A stretch of DNA of 64,000 bases, from positions 666,123 through 730,122 of the forward strand of contig OY253659.1 of assembly GCA_958009055.1 (NCBI GenBank). The letters run 5' to 3'. This document shows, piece by piece, positions 55,410-63,826 of the stretch. Each line of letters opens with the position of its first letter. Position 1 is the stretch's first letter. A program made the position numbers and the translations under genes. Source of the DNA: Choricystis sp. odSpoLacu1. Taxonomy: Eukaryota; Chlorophyta; Trebouxiophyceae. The notes under the pieces were generated by a model. It was given only the letters and a program-made list of their open reading frames with translations. It had not been told where the DNA came from and did no database searches.

Positions 55410-55774
55410 TTGGTCGAGGAACCGGTTGATGCGTGGGTGGTGTGTGATGAGGCGGCCCTCACACCTTGCCCGGTGATGGTAAAAGGGGCGCCGTGCGTCG
55501 GAGGAGAAAGGAAAAGAACGAGAAAGTGAATTGGCCGTTGTTCTCTCCAACGCCTGTCTCTCCAACGACGTCTTTGCGACCCGCCCACAAGTTTGAGAAA
55601 GGGTGATTTTTTTTCTCTCTTCGTTTTACACGGAAAACTGAGGCACTTTAAAATAACAGAGCGCTTGTACACGTTGTTTCAGGCGGACGGGGCGGCGGGG
55701 ACAAGCAGGTGGTGGAAAAGGAAAAACGCGCAGCAACCAACCGCCGCGCGCGCTGTGTGCCGCCCTCGCTGTTT
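55410..55774. other. Intergenic region upstream of the membrane-protein gene
   Basis: It contains the promoter of the upstream-starting minus gene and the 3' UTR of the PITH gene. A T8 run lies at 55608-55615. In-frame upstream codons to 55565 could extend the neighbouring protein. Confidence 0.4.
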
Positions 55775-56612
55775 CTACGACACGTCGGCAAAGCCGCCCG
55801 CCGTGTCGCCCGGGACCTGAGAAGGGTTGTGTAGGAAGGGGTGTGGTGGATGAGAGAAGGTGATTGCGCATGTGCGACTGCCACCAACCACCCGCGCAGG
55901 TCTCTCCTCCACACCCACTCCACAACCATCACACACACCTTGTGATCCGTCGGCACCGCCCTAGCCTCATACACCGCGATCACTGCCTCCCGCTTGGCGG
56001 CAGTGTGGGACCCCTTGAACCCTACAAAATCGATGCGCGTGACGTCCCCGCTCACACACCCGGGAAAGTGGAGGTCCACCGAGTACACGCCCTGCCACTT
56101 GGCAGCTTTGGTGGGGTACTCGACGGTGGCACCCGTGGGGCCAGGGACGGTGGTCCACTCCTGGGTGGGGGCCACGGTGGTGACTGTGTCAAAGTCTGCG
56201 TCGTCCCGGTTGACAAAGGCGCGTATGGTGGTGGGGGAGGCGTCGAGGTCGTTGCAGACGATGGCAAGGGCCTGAGGGTGGAAGTGGTGGTGGGTTGGGG
56301 GGTTACGAAGGAGGTGTGGTGGTGGTGAGGCGTGTTTTTTTCCCTTCCCCAACTCACCGTGATTCTGACCAGTCCGTCAAACGGGACGTGTAGCAGCAGT
56401 TCGGGCGGGTCGTCGTCGTCCGAGCGCAGGGGTGGGTCGGCGTCTGCAGCACGCTCGCTCCACGCGCGCAGCACGGCGGTCGGGCGAGCGGGTGCGGCCA
56501 CGTTGAGCGCGCGCACGCGTCCGGACGCCACGTGCGTGTGCAGCGACCAGGCGGGGCCGCAGTCGGCGGCTTCGCAGTCGTGGTCGTGGGCGCAGCAGGC
56601 GGAGTCGGGCAT
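55775..56612 (-). CDS. PITH-domain protein (PITHD1-like)
   Basis: Three exons (56612-56358, 56271-55939, 55816-55775), all phase 0, give 209 residues. A Cys/His-rich start (CCAHDHDCEAADCG) is followed by the PITH beta-sandwich: ELLLHVPFDGLVRITV, then TIRAFVNRDDADFDTV, VEYPTKAAKWQGVYSVDLHF, then VTRIDFVGFKGSH and EARAVPTDHK, ending VPGDTAGGFADVS. PITH proteins bind the 26S proteasome or act with thioredoxin-like partners. No thioredoxin domain is present, so it is the PITHD1 rather than the TXNL1 type. Length is normal. Confidence 0.9.
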
Positions 56613-56770
56613 TGGAGATGAGGGAAAACGAGAGCCAGAGAGACTGGCGACTCACGCTCGTTTTTTTTTGTGTTGCCCGACGCGCGCGCGCGATTCGCGT
56701 GTGTCGGGGCCGCCGCACGCCTCTCTCTTCTTCTGCCAACTGCTCTGCTCACACGTACCTTTCACCAACC

Positions 56771-57562
56771 ATGTTCTCCGGCTACACTCCCGTGCCCACG
56801 CCCGTCGTGGTGGAGGAGCAGTGGGCACAGTGCGAGCACGCAGGGTGCGGCAAGTGGCGCAAGCTGCCGCCGGGGACGGTGGTAGATGAGGGGAAGCCAT
56901 GGTGAGTTGAGGGATGGAAGAGAGGGGTGCGATGGGGGGCAGGAGGAGGGCGTGGAGCGCCGCGTATTGCTCCTCTCTCGACCGTAAAAACAACCACCCG
57001 CCCTCCTCACCGTCCTCCTTCTCCCCTCTCCCAAACAATCAGGTACTGCACCATGAACCCTGACCTCGCCCACGCGGCCTGCTCGGTGCCCGAGGAAGCG
57101 TATGATGACGACGCGGACGCCGCCGCTGCCACTGCGGTGGCAGCCGGCACCGCTGTCGTCGCCCCGCCCGCCACCGCGGCCGCGTGGGCGGTGCAGGAGG
57201 CTCAGGTAGCGGCGTTGCAGCAAGCGGCGGCAGCAGCCATGCCCCCGCCACCTCCCTCCACACAATCCGCCTACCCCAAACGCGTGTCCGACGCCGTCTC
57301 CCGCCTGTTGCTGGCGGGGGGCGCCTGGGATGCGGCGGGCAAGGGCAGGGGGCGCCCCACCCCCCCCGTTTGGGCGTGGGACGCGTTGGGGGGGGAGGCG
57401 GGGTGGGAGTTGGCGGCCGTGGCGGCCGACGCGGCTGACGCGGCGTCGGCGGCTGCGTACTTTGACGCGCCCGCGGTGTCGACCCAGGCCAAGGATGTGG
57501 CTGCGATGTCGGCGCTGGCGGTGGCGGCGGCGGCGGCGGGCGGGGTGTTGGGTGTGGGGTGA
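56771..57562 (+). CDS. CW-type zinc finger protein
   Basis: Exon 1 (56771-56901) and exon 2 (57043-57562) give 216 residues. The CW finger is split by the intron: EEQWAQCEHAGCGKWRKLPP, then PWYC and NPDLAHAACSVPEE, supplying the four Cys and the conserved Trp residues. CW domains read histone H3K4 methylation. The rest is an Ala-rich helical region with VQEAQVAALQQAAAA, YPKRVSDAVSRLLLAGGAW and a hydrophobic C-terminus. No second known domain is seen, so it may be a small subunit of a chromatin complex. Confidence 0.85.
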
Positions 57563-58056
57563 GAAGGAGGGAGGGGGGGGGGGTGGAGAGGGGGGTATTT
57601 TTTTTCGGAGATGAAATCACTGCCCGGTCCCCCTGCCAACCCTTGCAACACGCGTCACAGAGCAGTCTGTCTTTATAGAGCAGTATGTGGGTGGGCTGTG
57701 CTGGATTTGGGGTGTGCGAAGTTGAGGGGGTGTCACCAAACCTCCCAAACAAAGCACCGAACCTCCCCCCTCGGTGGGCGGCTCCTGGTCTCTGCGTCCC
57801 CTGTTTTTTATGCGTGTGCAGGTAACGGTTATCCCTCGCGCCAAAAGCAGGCCAGCCGATCAAAGGCGCGGCCGTGGGGCGGCCGCGCTGGGGCAAGGGT
57901 CCGGTGTCTGTTGAATGCGATGGACCCTCTCTTGCCTCGCCCCGCATAACTGTCGCTCTGTCTACCAAACACGCCCCCATACATGCACCAGCTGAACGCG
58001 CACAAGTGGGGCAAAAAAATTGGCGAGGTGGCCTGTCGACGGCCAAAAGTTGAGGT
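57563..58056. other. Intergenic region with one 9-bp hairpin
   Basis: No protein gene is recognised. GCGCGGCCG (57866-57874) and CGGCCGCGC (57880-57888) form a perfect stem around TGGGG. AAAA at 58045-58048 is the Pol III terminator of the adjacent tRNA gene when read on the minus strand. Confidence 0.55.
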
Positions 58057-58141
58057 TGCGACCACCGCGGATCGAACGCGGGACCGTACGATTTCAAGGC
58101 GAGCCTTCAGTCGTACGCTCTACCAACTGAGCTATAGTCGC
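58057..58141 (-). tRNA. tRNA-Phe (anticodon GAA) with a 12-nt intron
   Basis: Read on the minus strand: acceptor GCGACTA pairs with TGGTCGC, D-stem GCTC/GAGC, anticodon stem TACGA/TCGTA, T-stem CCGCG/CGCGG with loop TTCGATC, and discriminator A. The anticodon loop is 19 nt; removing 12 nt (58093-58104) after position 37 leaves CTGAAGA, which places GAA as the anticodon. Position 37/38 is the canonical nuclear tRNA intron site. A and B box sequences (TAGCTCAGTTGG, GTTCGATCC) are intact, and a T4 terminator follows 8 bases downstream. CCA is not encoded, as is normal for a nuclear gene. Confidence 0.95.
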
Positions 58142-58569
58142 TGAAAGGTGATAAAATTGAATTTTTCGGGATTTATCTAAGAAGAATGGTGGACATGGGT
58201 CGTGAGGGCGTCGGGCGAGTGCGCTATGAAAGCCCGCCTCTCGGTTTCCCCCCGCGCACCCCTGGATTGGGGAGCCGTGGAAAGGCTTTGGCATCTGGTT
58301 GTCGTGGATCAGTGAGCCACGCGGAAGAAGACGAGACGCTGCCGCTGCTGCTGCAAACACCCCGCTGTGACGCTGCAACCACACACACCATCGCGAATCA
58401 GGGAAAAATTGACGACTCTCACAACGCTACACCACAGGTCTCTTTGGGGGGGAAGAATGGTGGGGGAAAAATGACGGAGGCGGGTGGAGGGAAAGCGTTG
58501 TCCACGCCCCCACCGCTCTCCAAAAAACTGCTCTCTCACGCTCAACAAACAACTCACTCTCTCTTCATC
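58142..58569. other. Intergenic region upstream of tRNA-Phe
   Basis: It includes AT-rich sequence just upstream of the tRNA (58147-58182), typical for Pol III start sites, and the 3' UTR of the next minus-strand gene. No further gene is supported. Confidence 0.5.
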
Positions 58570-59709
58570 TCACGCCGCCCCCGCTTTGCGAGTCGTCAGG
58601 CCGCCCACCACGCTGGACGCAATCGCCGCGCCCACCACCTCGGCCGCCAGCACGGCCGCCGCCTCACCCACGTCGCCAGAGACGCCGGCAGAGGCGGACG
58701 GCACAGCGCGCGGCGTGGGGGCGGGTTTTGGCGCTTCGACGGCCTTGGTGGCGGCGACCGCGGTCGCGGCAGTGGCAGCGGTCTTTTTGACAGGCACCGG
58801 TTTGGCCGCAGCCGCCTTGACGACGGGGGCAGGCTTGGACGCGGGCGCAGGCTTGGCGGCAGCCGCCGCCTTGACCGCGGCTGCGGGTACGCCCACGCCC
58901 TGGGTCGTTTTGACAGCGCCCTTGAACGACACGGAGGCAGAGGAGGGGGCTTTGAACGCGGGCTTTTTGGCCGCAGCGGGTTTAGGCGCCGCTTTCTTGG
59001 CGGGCGCGGCCGCCTTATTGGCCGGCGCCGCCGCCGGCTTGCCCGGCTTGAAGGCCGCCACCTTGGCGGGCACGGAGGCGGTGGCGGCAGCGGTGCCAGC
59101 CAGCGGGGACTTGGTTTTCAGGACCTTGCCGCCGTTTTTCTGGATCAACTCTTGCAGCAGGTCGCCCTGGCCCGTGGCCACGGTGGCTTTGGACGCCGCC
59201 AGAACAGGGCCAGCAGGAGCAGCCACCAGCAGGGCGGCAGCCAGGCTGGCGGCGGCCAGTTGGGACAGGCTGCGGGGGAGGGGAAGGGGAACGGAAAACA
59301 GGGTCGGCAAACGCGACACGAGTCTCCACCGTGCAATGCGCCCGACTCCGCCGCCCACGACACAGAATCTGATGCGATTGTAGGTGGGCAGTGGTTGTGT
59401 GGCGGGGAGAAGGGCGAGGTGGCGGTCTGGTCGAGACTTTCGTCCCGTTGCCTAGCTCCCCTGGACGCTGACCCCGACCGCCACCTGCGCTCTGGCCCCG
59501 TCCGTCCTCCTCTCGCCCCGCCAACCGTCCGATCGAGGCACTGGGGAAAATTGTGGACACGTAGACAGGCGCGGCGCGCGTCAACCGCCACCAACCACCA
59601 CTCCTCTCTTCTCGCACCTCTCGCGCAGCGGCTTGGGCGCGGCGGCCGCCAGCACGGCGCGGCGGCCGGGCGTGGCAGAGCTGCGCGGGGACGTGCGGGA
59701 GGTGAGCAT
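58570..59709 (-). CDS. Ala/Lys/Pro-rich protein with bipartite plastid/thylakoid-lumen targeting
   Basis: Exon 1 (59709-59618) and exon 2 (59269-58570) give 263 residues. The start MLTSRTSPRSSATPGRRAVL is a typical stroma-targeting leader. It is followed by a hydrophobic segment LAAASLAAALLVAAPAGPVLAA with an A-x-A cleavage site, the pattern of lumen-targeted proteins. The mature part starts KATVATGQGDLLQELIQKNG, then becomes a linker of [18 protein letters not shown] repeats like a histone H1 tail, and ends in an Ala/Val-rich hydrophobic helix. No enzyme domain is seen. Function is unknown; it may link or crowd thylakoid membranes. Confidence 0.65.
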
Positions 59710-59944
59710 GGTCGTGTGTGGGGGGGGGTTGAAGAGGGGGTGAGGGGGTGAGGAATGTGCACAAAAGCGGGTCGGTGTGCTGCGGCGACGGGAGGTCGCT
59801 GCCTGCCGCAGACACAGGCCTCCCTCTCCCCATCGCCACACACCTGCTGTCGTCGCCGTGTGTGCTCGGTCTTGCCAAGCCCATCCTCCTCCACGTCCTC
59901 GCGCAATGCAGACCACATAGCCCCCCCTCTTTCTTCCTCACACA
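59710..59944. promoter_or_regulatory. Bidirectional promoter region
   Basis: This short gap lies between the divergent starts of the lumen-targeted protein and the FIST-like gene. It contains T/C-rich blocks on the plus side. Confidence 0.35.
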
Positions 59945-60862
59945 ATGCGTCGCGGCCCGTCCCCACTCTTTCCGTCGCCGTCCACGTTCGCTGTCCTCCT
60001 CAAAACCTTTCAACAGGCCCTGGCCCCAGCCCGCGTGCCGCACGTGCTTGGGGGTGGAGCAATGCATCCCACCACCGCCGCTTTCGCCTGCACCGTCGTG
60101 CCGCGCCGCGCGCGGTCGCTCGCCGACGCGGTCGACACGGCGGCCGCGCGCATGCTGTCCCGGTTGAGTGGGGAGGGAGGGGTGACGCTGGCTGTGTTGA
60201 CAGTCTCGCCAGCGTATGGGTCTGGAGCTGGGGCTGCGGCCGCTGTTTTAGCATCCGCCCTGGGCTCTGGCGCCGTCATCGGTGGCGTGGCTGATGGGCC
60301 GGGAGTAACCCTGTGGGCTGCCCGCATGCAAGGCATCACCGCCACCCCGTTTGTGTCCTACGCGGGCGCGTTGCCATCGCTGGAGGGGGATGTGTGGACC
60401 AAGCTGGCTGCCGGTGGTGAAGGCACGGCCACAGGCGCCCTCATCCTGGGCCGCACACCTGCAGTCGGCACCCTGGCTGGCCGCCTGGCCATCGCCCTGC
60501 CTCCATCTGCCGCCATTGTCGGCGGTGTGCTGGGCGAGGCGACGCCCACCACCCCTCTGTTTATGAATGATGGCGTCGCGCCTGCGGATGCAGCAGCGGT
60601 GGGTGCGTTGTTGCGAGGGTCTGGTGTGGGGCTGGTGGGGTGGAAGGATGGGGATGGTGAGGCAGCTGAGTCGACGGGCTTTGTATCGTCCTCTACTATC
60701 ATACTGGGCAGCTTGCGCAGCGACGCGACGGCGTGCGTGGCGGCGCGCGTCGCGGGGGCCAACGCCTCCTCTCCGCCACCATGCACCACAATTGACTGCG
60801 ATGCGGTGACTGTGGGCGGTGTGGCTGTGGGGGCTGGGGGGTTGTTGTTTAGGAGGGAGTAG
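59945..60862 (+). CDS. FIST-domain-like protein
   Basis: A single exon of 305 residues. Alternating strands and helices with Gly-rich turns follow the FIST_N layout: GGVTLAVLTVSPAYGSGAGA, then ALGSGAVIGGVADGPGV (the usual viGcs..G turn), then LPPSAAIVGGVLGE (GG.as), and a closing LLRGSGVGLVGW. FIST domains are thought to bind small ligands and occur in bacterial sensors and in eukaryotic F-box proteins such as FBXO22. No F-box is present in this frame, but a short F-box-like ORF lies 490 bases downstream. The start MRRGPSPLFPSPSTF could be a transit peptide. Confidence 0.5.
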   Translation: MRRGPSPLFPSPSTFAVLLKTFQQALAPARVPHVLGGGAMHPTTAAFACTVVPRRARSLADAVDTAAARMLSRLSGEGGVTLAVLTVSPAYGSGAGAAAAVLASALGSGAVIGGVADGPGVTLWAARMQGITATPFVSYAGALPSLEGDVWTKLAAGGEGTATGALILGRTPAVGTLAGRLAIALPPSAAIVGGVLGEATPTTPLFMNDGVAPADAAAVGALLRGSGVGLVGWKDGDGEAAESTGFVSSSTIILGSLRSDATACVAARVAGANASSPPPCTTIDCDAVTVGGVAVGAGGLLFRRE

Positions 60863-61349
60863 TTTTGGGGGAGCAGGGTTGTGAGGTGGGTTTTGGGGGA
60901 GGCGATAGTGTGGCTGTGTGAAAACTCTATCCACATTATATCAGTTTAGATCCTCTGGTGTGCGTAAAGGCAGGGACGACATTTTGATGCATTGTCGCGG
61001 CCACGACAATGCGCGTGGTGTATGAGGGAGGTTTTGGGAGGGGGAGGATGTTATACGAGGATGATATGTACATGTTTGAGAATGGGAGGTTAGAAGAATC
61101 CGCCAACAAATCACCGCCCCTGCTGCTGGCACCGTGCAAACACACGACCACGCCCCCTGGGTGCGTGGTATGGGGCGGTATGAGCACTGTGGAGAGAGAT
61201 GTGGGTGGATTCGGGCGGCGGGAGGCACAGTGGTGAGGGTGGGCGAAAACAACAACGCAGACCGCCTCACTCTCGCTCGTCGTTTTTCACCTCCCACCTA
61301 CCCGCCCAAAACCACACCGAACCCGCCCCTTTCCTCGCAAACCCACACC
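60863..61349. other. Intergenic region with 9-bp hairpin
   Basis: GCATTGTCG (60989-60997) and CGACAATGC (61004-61012) form a perfect stem with loop CGGCCA. Apart from this, I see only promoter-like sequence before the next ATG. The composition begins to shift towards AT here. Confidence 0.5.
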
Positions 61350-61577
61350 ATGGCCACTAAAGCTTCCGGGAGCTTTGGTGGCCTGCCGGACGACGTGCTG
61401 CACGAAGTCTCTTGGCTCGTGTTTGAGAACGAGCGGAGCGCGCGCCTGCGCGCTCGAGAAGCAAAGCTGTCTGCCGCCCTCCCCCGCCGGAGTGTAGGAA
61501 CTGGTGTGAGGGTGAGGCCTTGGGCCAAACCGAAGCGTGTCACCAACCCTGACCCTAACCCTCTGGAGCGCAGTTGA
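61350..61577 (+). CDS. Short F-box-like protein (possibly truncated)
   Basis: A 75-residue frame starts MATKASGSFGGLPDDVLHEV; LPDDVLHEVSWLVF resembles the first helix of an F-box (LPDDVLxEI). The second half of the F-box is not recognisable. A spliced version is possible: donor GTGTGAG after 61503 and acceptor CAG at 61571-61573, which would end the protein at 61605 instead. The candidate intron contains CCCTGACCCTAACCCT, which looks telomeric but also supplies CTGAC/CTAAC branch points. Without downstream LRR or kelch repeats it may be a decayed or truncated gene. Confidence 0.35.
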   Translation: MATKASGSFGGLPDDVLHEVSWLVFENERSARLRAREAKLSAALPRRSVGTGVRVRPWAKPKRVTNPDPNPLERS

Positions 61578-61685
61578 TGGATGGAAAGGGCGTTTTTTGG
61601 ATTAAAAGGATTTTGGTTTGTAAAGGTCGGAGAATACGCAGGGACTCACGCACGGCACTGTATTTCTCCGACCCCGCCCTTTTGT

Positions 61686-61702
61686 AACGGCGAAACGCCG
61701 TT
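61686..61702. other. 7-bp hairpin with AAA loop
   Basis: AACGGCG and CGCCGTT pair perfectly around AAA, followed by TT. It lies between two convergent genes (gap 61578-61791), where 3' ends are expected. Confidence 0.45.
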
Positions 61703-61791
61703 TTAGTATCGAGGAACCCCGTGGCGGCTGCCTCGAAAACGCAGTAAACATTTCTTCTTTTCTCCGAAGTACATCGTCACTTCGTTCATGC

Positions 61792-63671
61792 TCAGTTCAA
61801 CGTGCGCTCGCAAAAGCACAGCGCGCCAGAGGTAGCACCGGGGATGTCCTTGGAACCAAACGTTGTGTAGTCTCGTCTCCACGTCGGCACTTGGCAAGGA
61901 TCGGTGTATCCATACTTTTGCGCCACAAGGTCGTAGTTTGGCGGGTTGCAGAAAAACAGGCGGAAGTTGTCTACAGGCAGAGTACCGCAGAGCTCGCTAT
62001 TCCAGCCGGGGTACGAGTTTGATGGCACAAACGGCGCAGACGCGGCAGGGCTGTTGAGATACGCGAGGACCTGGTCTTTAGGGTTCTCTGTGAAAGGGAA
62101 CCCGGCTTTAGTCGCGTAATCCGCGGCGCAAGCACTAGCTGTCACGCTGTTGCCTGCTTGCGTCAAAGCCCACATCAGTGCGGCGAAGGACGTTGTCGCC
62201 GCCTTCATCGCGCACGGGTTGCACGTCATCATGCGCCGCGAGCAGACGGTGGCGCAGGACGGTCCCTCATCCTCAGACTGTTGGCACGCGTCAGTGTTTT
62301 CGTCGCTCATGCCGACGCTGATCCATTGTGTGTATTTACTTATGTTGTCGGTGGGGTTGGTGAGGTAGACTTGACCACTGTAGTAGTCCGTGACGGGCCC
62401 TTGAGTGCACCCAATGGCAATGTTGTTGGCATTGTTTTGGTTGATGGGTCTCGGCGTGGTTTGGAGCGACGAGCTGACCGCCGTCAGCAGGGGGTTGTTG
62501 GCCATGTTGTCGTTGTAGATCGACAGGTACGAGGACAGCTGCTGGTCTTTGACACTCAGCACCCTGACGGCTTGGACCAGGGGGTCGTTGCACTTGTCGA
62601 TGGCTTTGCAGACTGCAGATGGGCCAAGCTTGGCTTCAGCCTGGAAAAATGTGTGGGGTGGGTTGTGTGTGTTGTGAGCCGTGGAGTCGGTCGCAAAGTC
62701 GCTCGACGAGAACGACCGGCGCTCCTGCTTGCAAGCCCCCTCCCCATCTTCGCCCACGTCCGCGGGTGAGGACGTTTTAACCGCTTCACCTTGGTCTTCT
62801 TGTACGTGTACACGTCGTTGAGTGTCTGAGCCGCCAGCAGTTTGGGGTCGGCCGTGCGATTCTGTAAGGCAGCAGCCTGTATCTCGGCGGCGGGCGTCAC
62901 TTGCACCTTTTTCTTCAGCTGCGTGGTGTGTGAAAAGTGTCGTGTGTGAGTGTGTGTGTGGGGGGGGGCGGGGGGGGGGGGGGAGGAGGGCACAAGGGTG
63001 AGTGAGCAAGGACTGGCGGGTCTCAGCCCGCGGCGGTTAGCCTCCCCCGCTAACCCCCACACGCTTCCCCCAAACACCGCTCACGTCAGCATAAGCGGCA
63101 CGAGCTTGCAGAGCTTTCTGGTACCACGGCTGAAGCAGGGTCTCGGAAGCATTGCGGATCTGGGGGAAGGGGAACAAAGGCGCGCTCTGGTTGGAGCGCC
63201 CGCCACGTCGGCCGCCCTCCCTCACATCACGTCGCCCCCTCCCCCATCGCTTCATACCGCTATGATGTCGTTGTACTTTTCGCCGATTTTGGGGACCAGC
63301 ACCGGGGCGACTGCACTCTGGACAGCAGCTTTTGTGGAGTTGAGCGCAGTTTTCGCGTCGTTCACCAAAACAGTTTGCTTGTTGATTTCCGAGGCCAGCA
63401 CCGGGGCGACTGCACTCTGGACGGCAGATTTTGTGGAGTTGATCGCAGTTTTCGCGTCGTTCACCAACACAGTTTGCTTGCTGATTCCCGAGGCCAGCAC
63501 CGGGGCGAGCGCCTTCTGGAAGGCAGTTTTTGTGGAGTTGAATGCAGTCCATTTCAACGTAGCGGCTTTCTTGCGCTGGGGAGGGGGGGGAGCGAGAGGG
63601 GTGGGTGTCGCGCAACTGACGTCGCGCGCGCGCAGGTTGGGGGACCCCCGCCCCCCCCAGCCAAACACCAT
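61792..63671 (-). CDS. Subtelomeric Cys-rich protein with 33-residue repeats, 5' end abutting the telomere
   Basis: Four clear exons, all phase 0: 63575-63258, 63159-63085, 62918-62790 and 62640-61792, giving at least 456 residues. Exon a encodes three repeats of 33 residues (units such as NSTKSAVQSAVAPVLASEIN, then KQTVLVNDAKTA). The last exon is a 282-residue Cys-rich domain (CKAIDKCND, SCATVCSRRMMTCNPCAMKA, CGTLPVDNFRLFFCNPPNYD, ending ALCFCERTLN). The 5' end is unclear: an in-frame ATG lies at 63671, only about 17 bases from telomeric repeats, so true upstream exons are probably missing. Ala bias is lower and Asn, Thr, Ser, Lys and Tyr are commoner than in neighbouring genes. It is probably secreted or a surface protein; function is unknown. 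Confidence 0.6.
63297..63575 (-). repeat. Three tandem 99-bp coding repeats
   Basis: The block beginning CAGCACCGGGGCGA recurs at 63297, 63396 and 63495, exactly 99 bases apart. Units 1 and 2 are nearly identical; unit 3 is more diverged. Each encodes 33 residues of the subtelomeric protein, so copy number can change without loss of frame. Confidence 0.9.
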
Positions 63672-63687
63672 CCCTGCCCAACCCTAA

Positions 63688-63826
63688 GGGTTAGGGTCAG
63701 GGTCAGGGTCAGGGTCAGGGTCAGGGTCAGGCTTAGGCTTAGGGTTAGGCTTTAGGCTTTAGGCTTTAGGGTCAGGGTTAGGGTTTATGATTAGGGTTAG
63801 GATTAGGGTTAGGGGTAGGGGTAGGA
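63688..63826 (+). repeat. Degenerate proximal telomere repeats
   Basis: The zone starts with about six TCAGGG units, then TTAGGC, TTTAGGC and TTAGGGG-type variants. At its inner edge AACCCT-A-AGGGTT (63680-63692) forms a head-to-head telomeric palindrome. Confidence 0.9.

Noticed and set aside
61550..61566. Possible telomerase RNA template (ACCCTAACCCT)
   Set aside because: It lies in or beside a short coding frame and fits better as an intron branch-point region. No pseudoknot or other telomerase RNA feature was seen.
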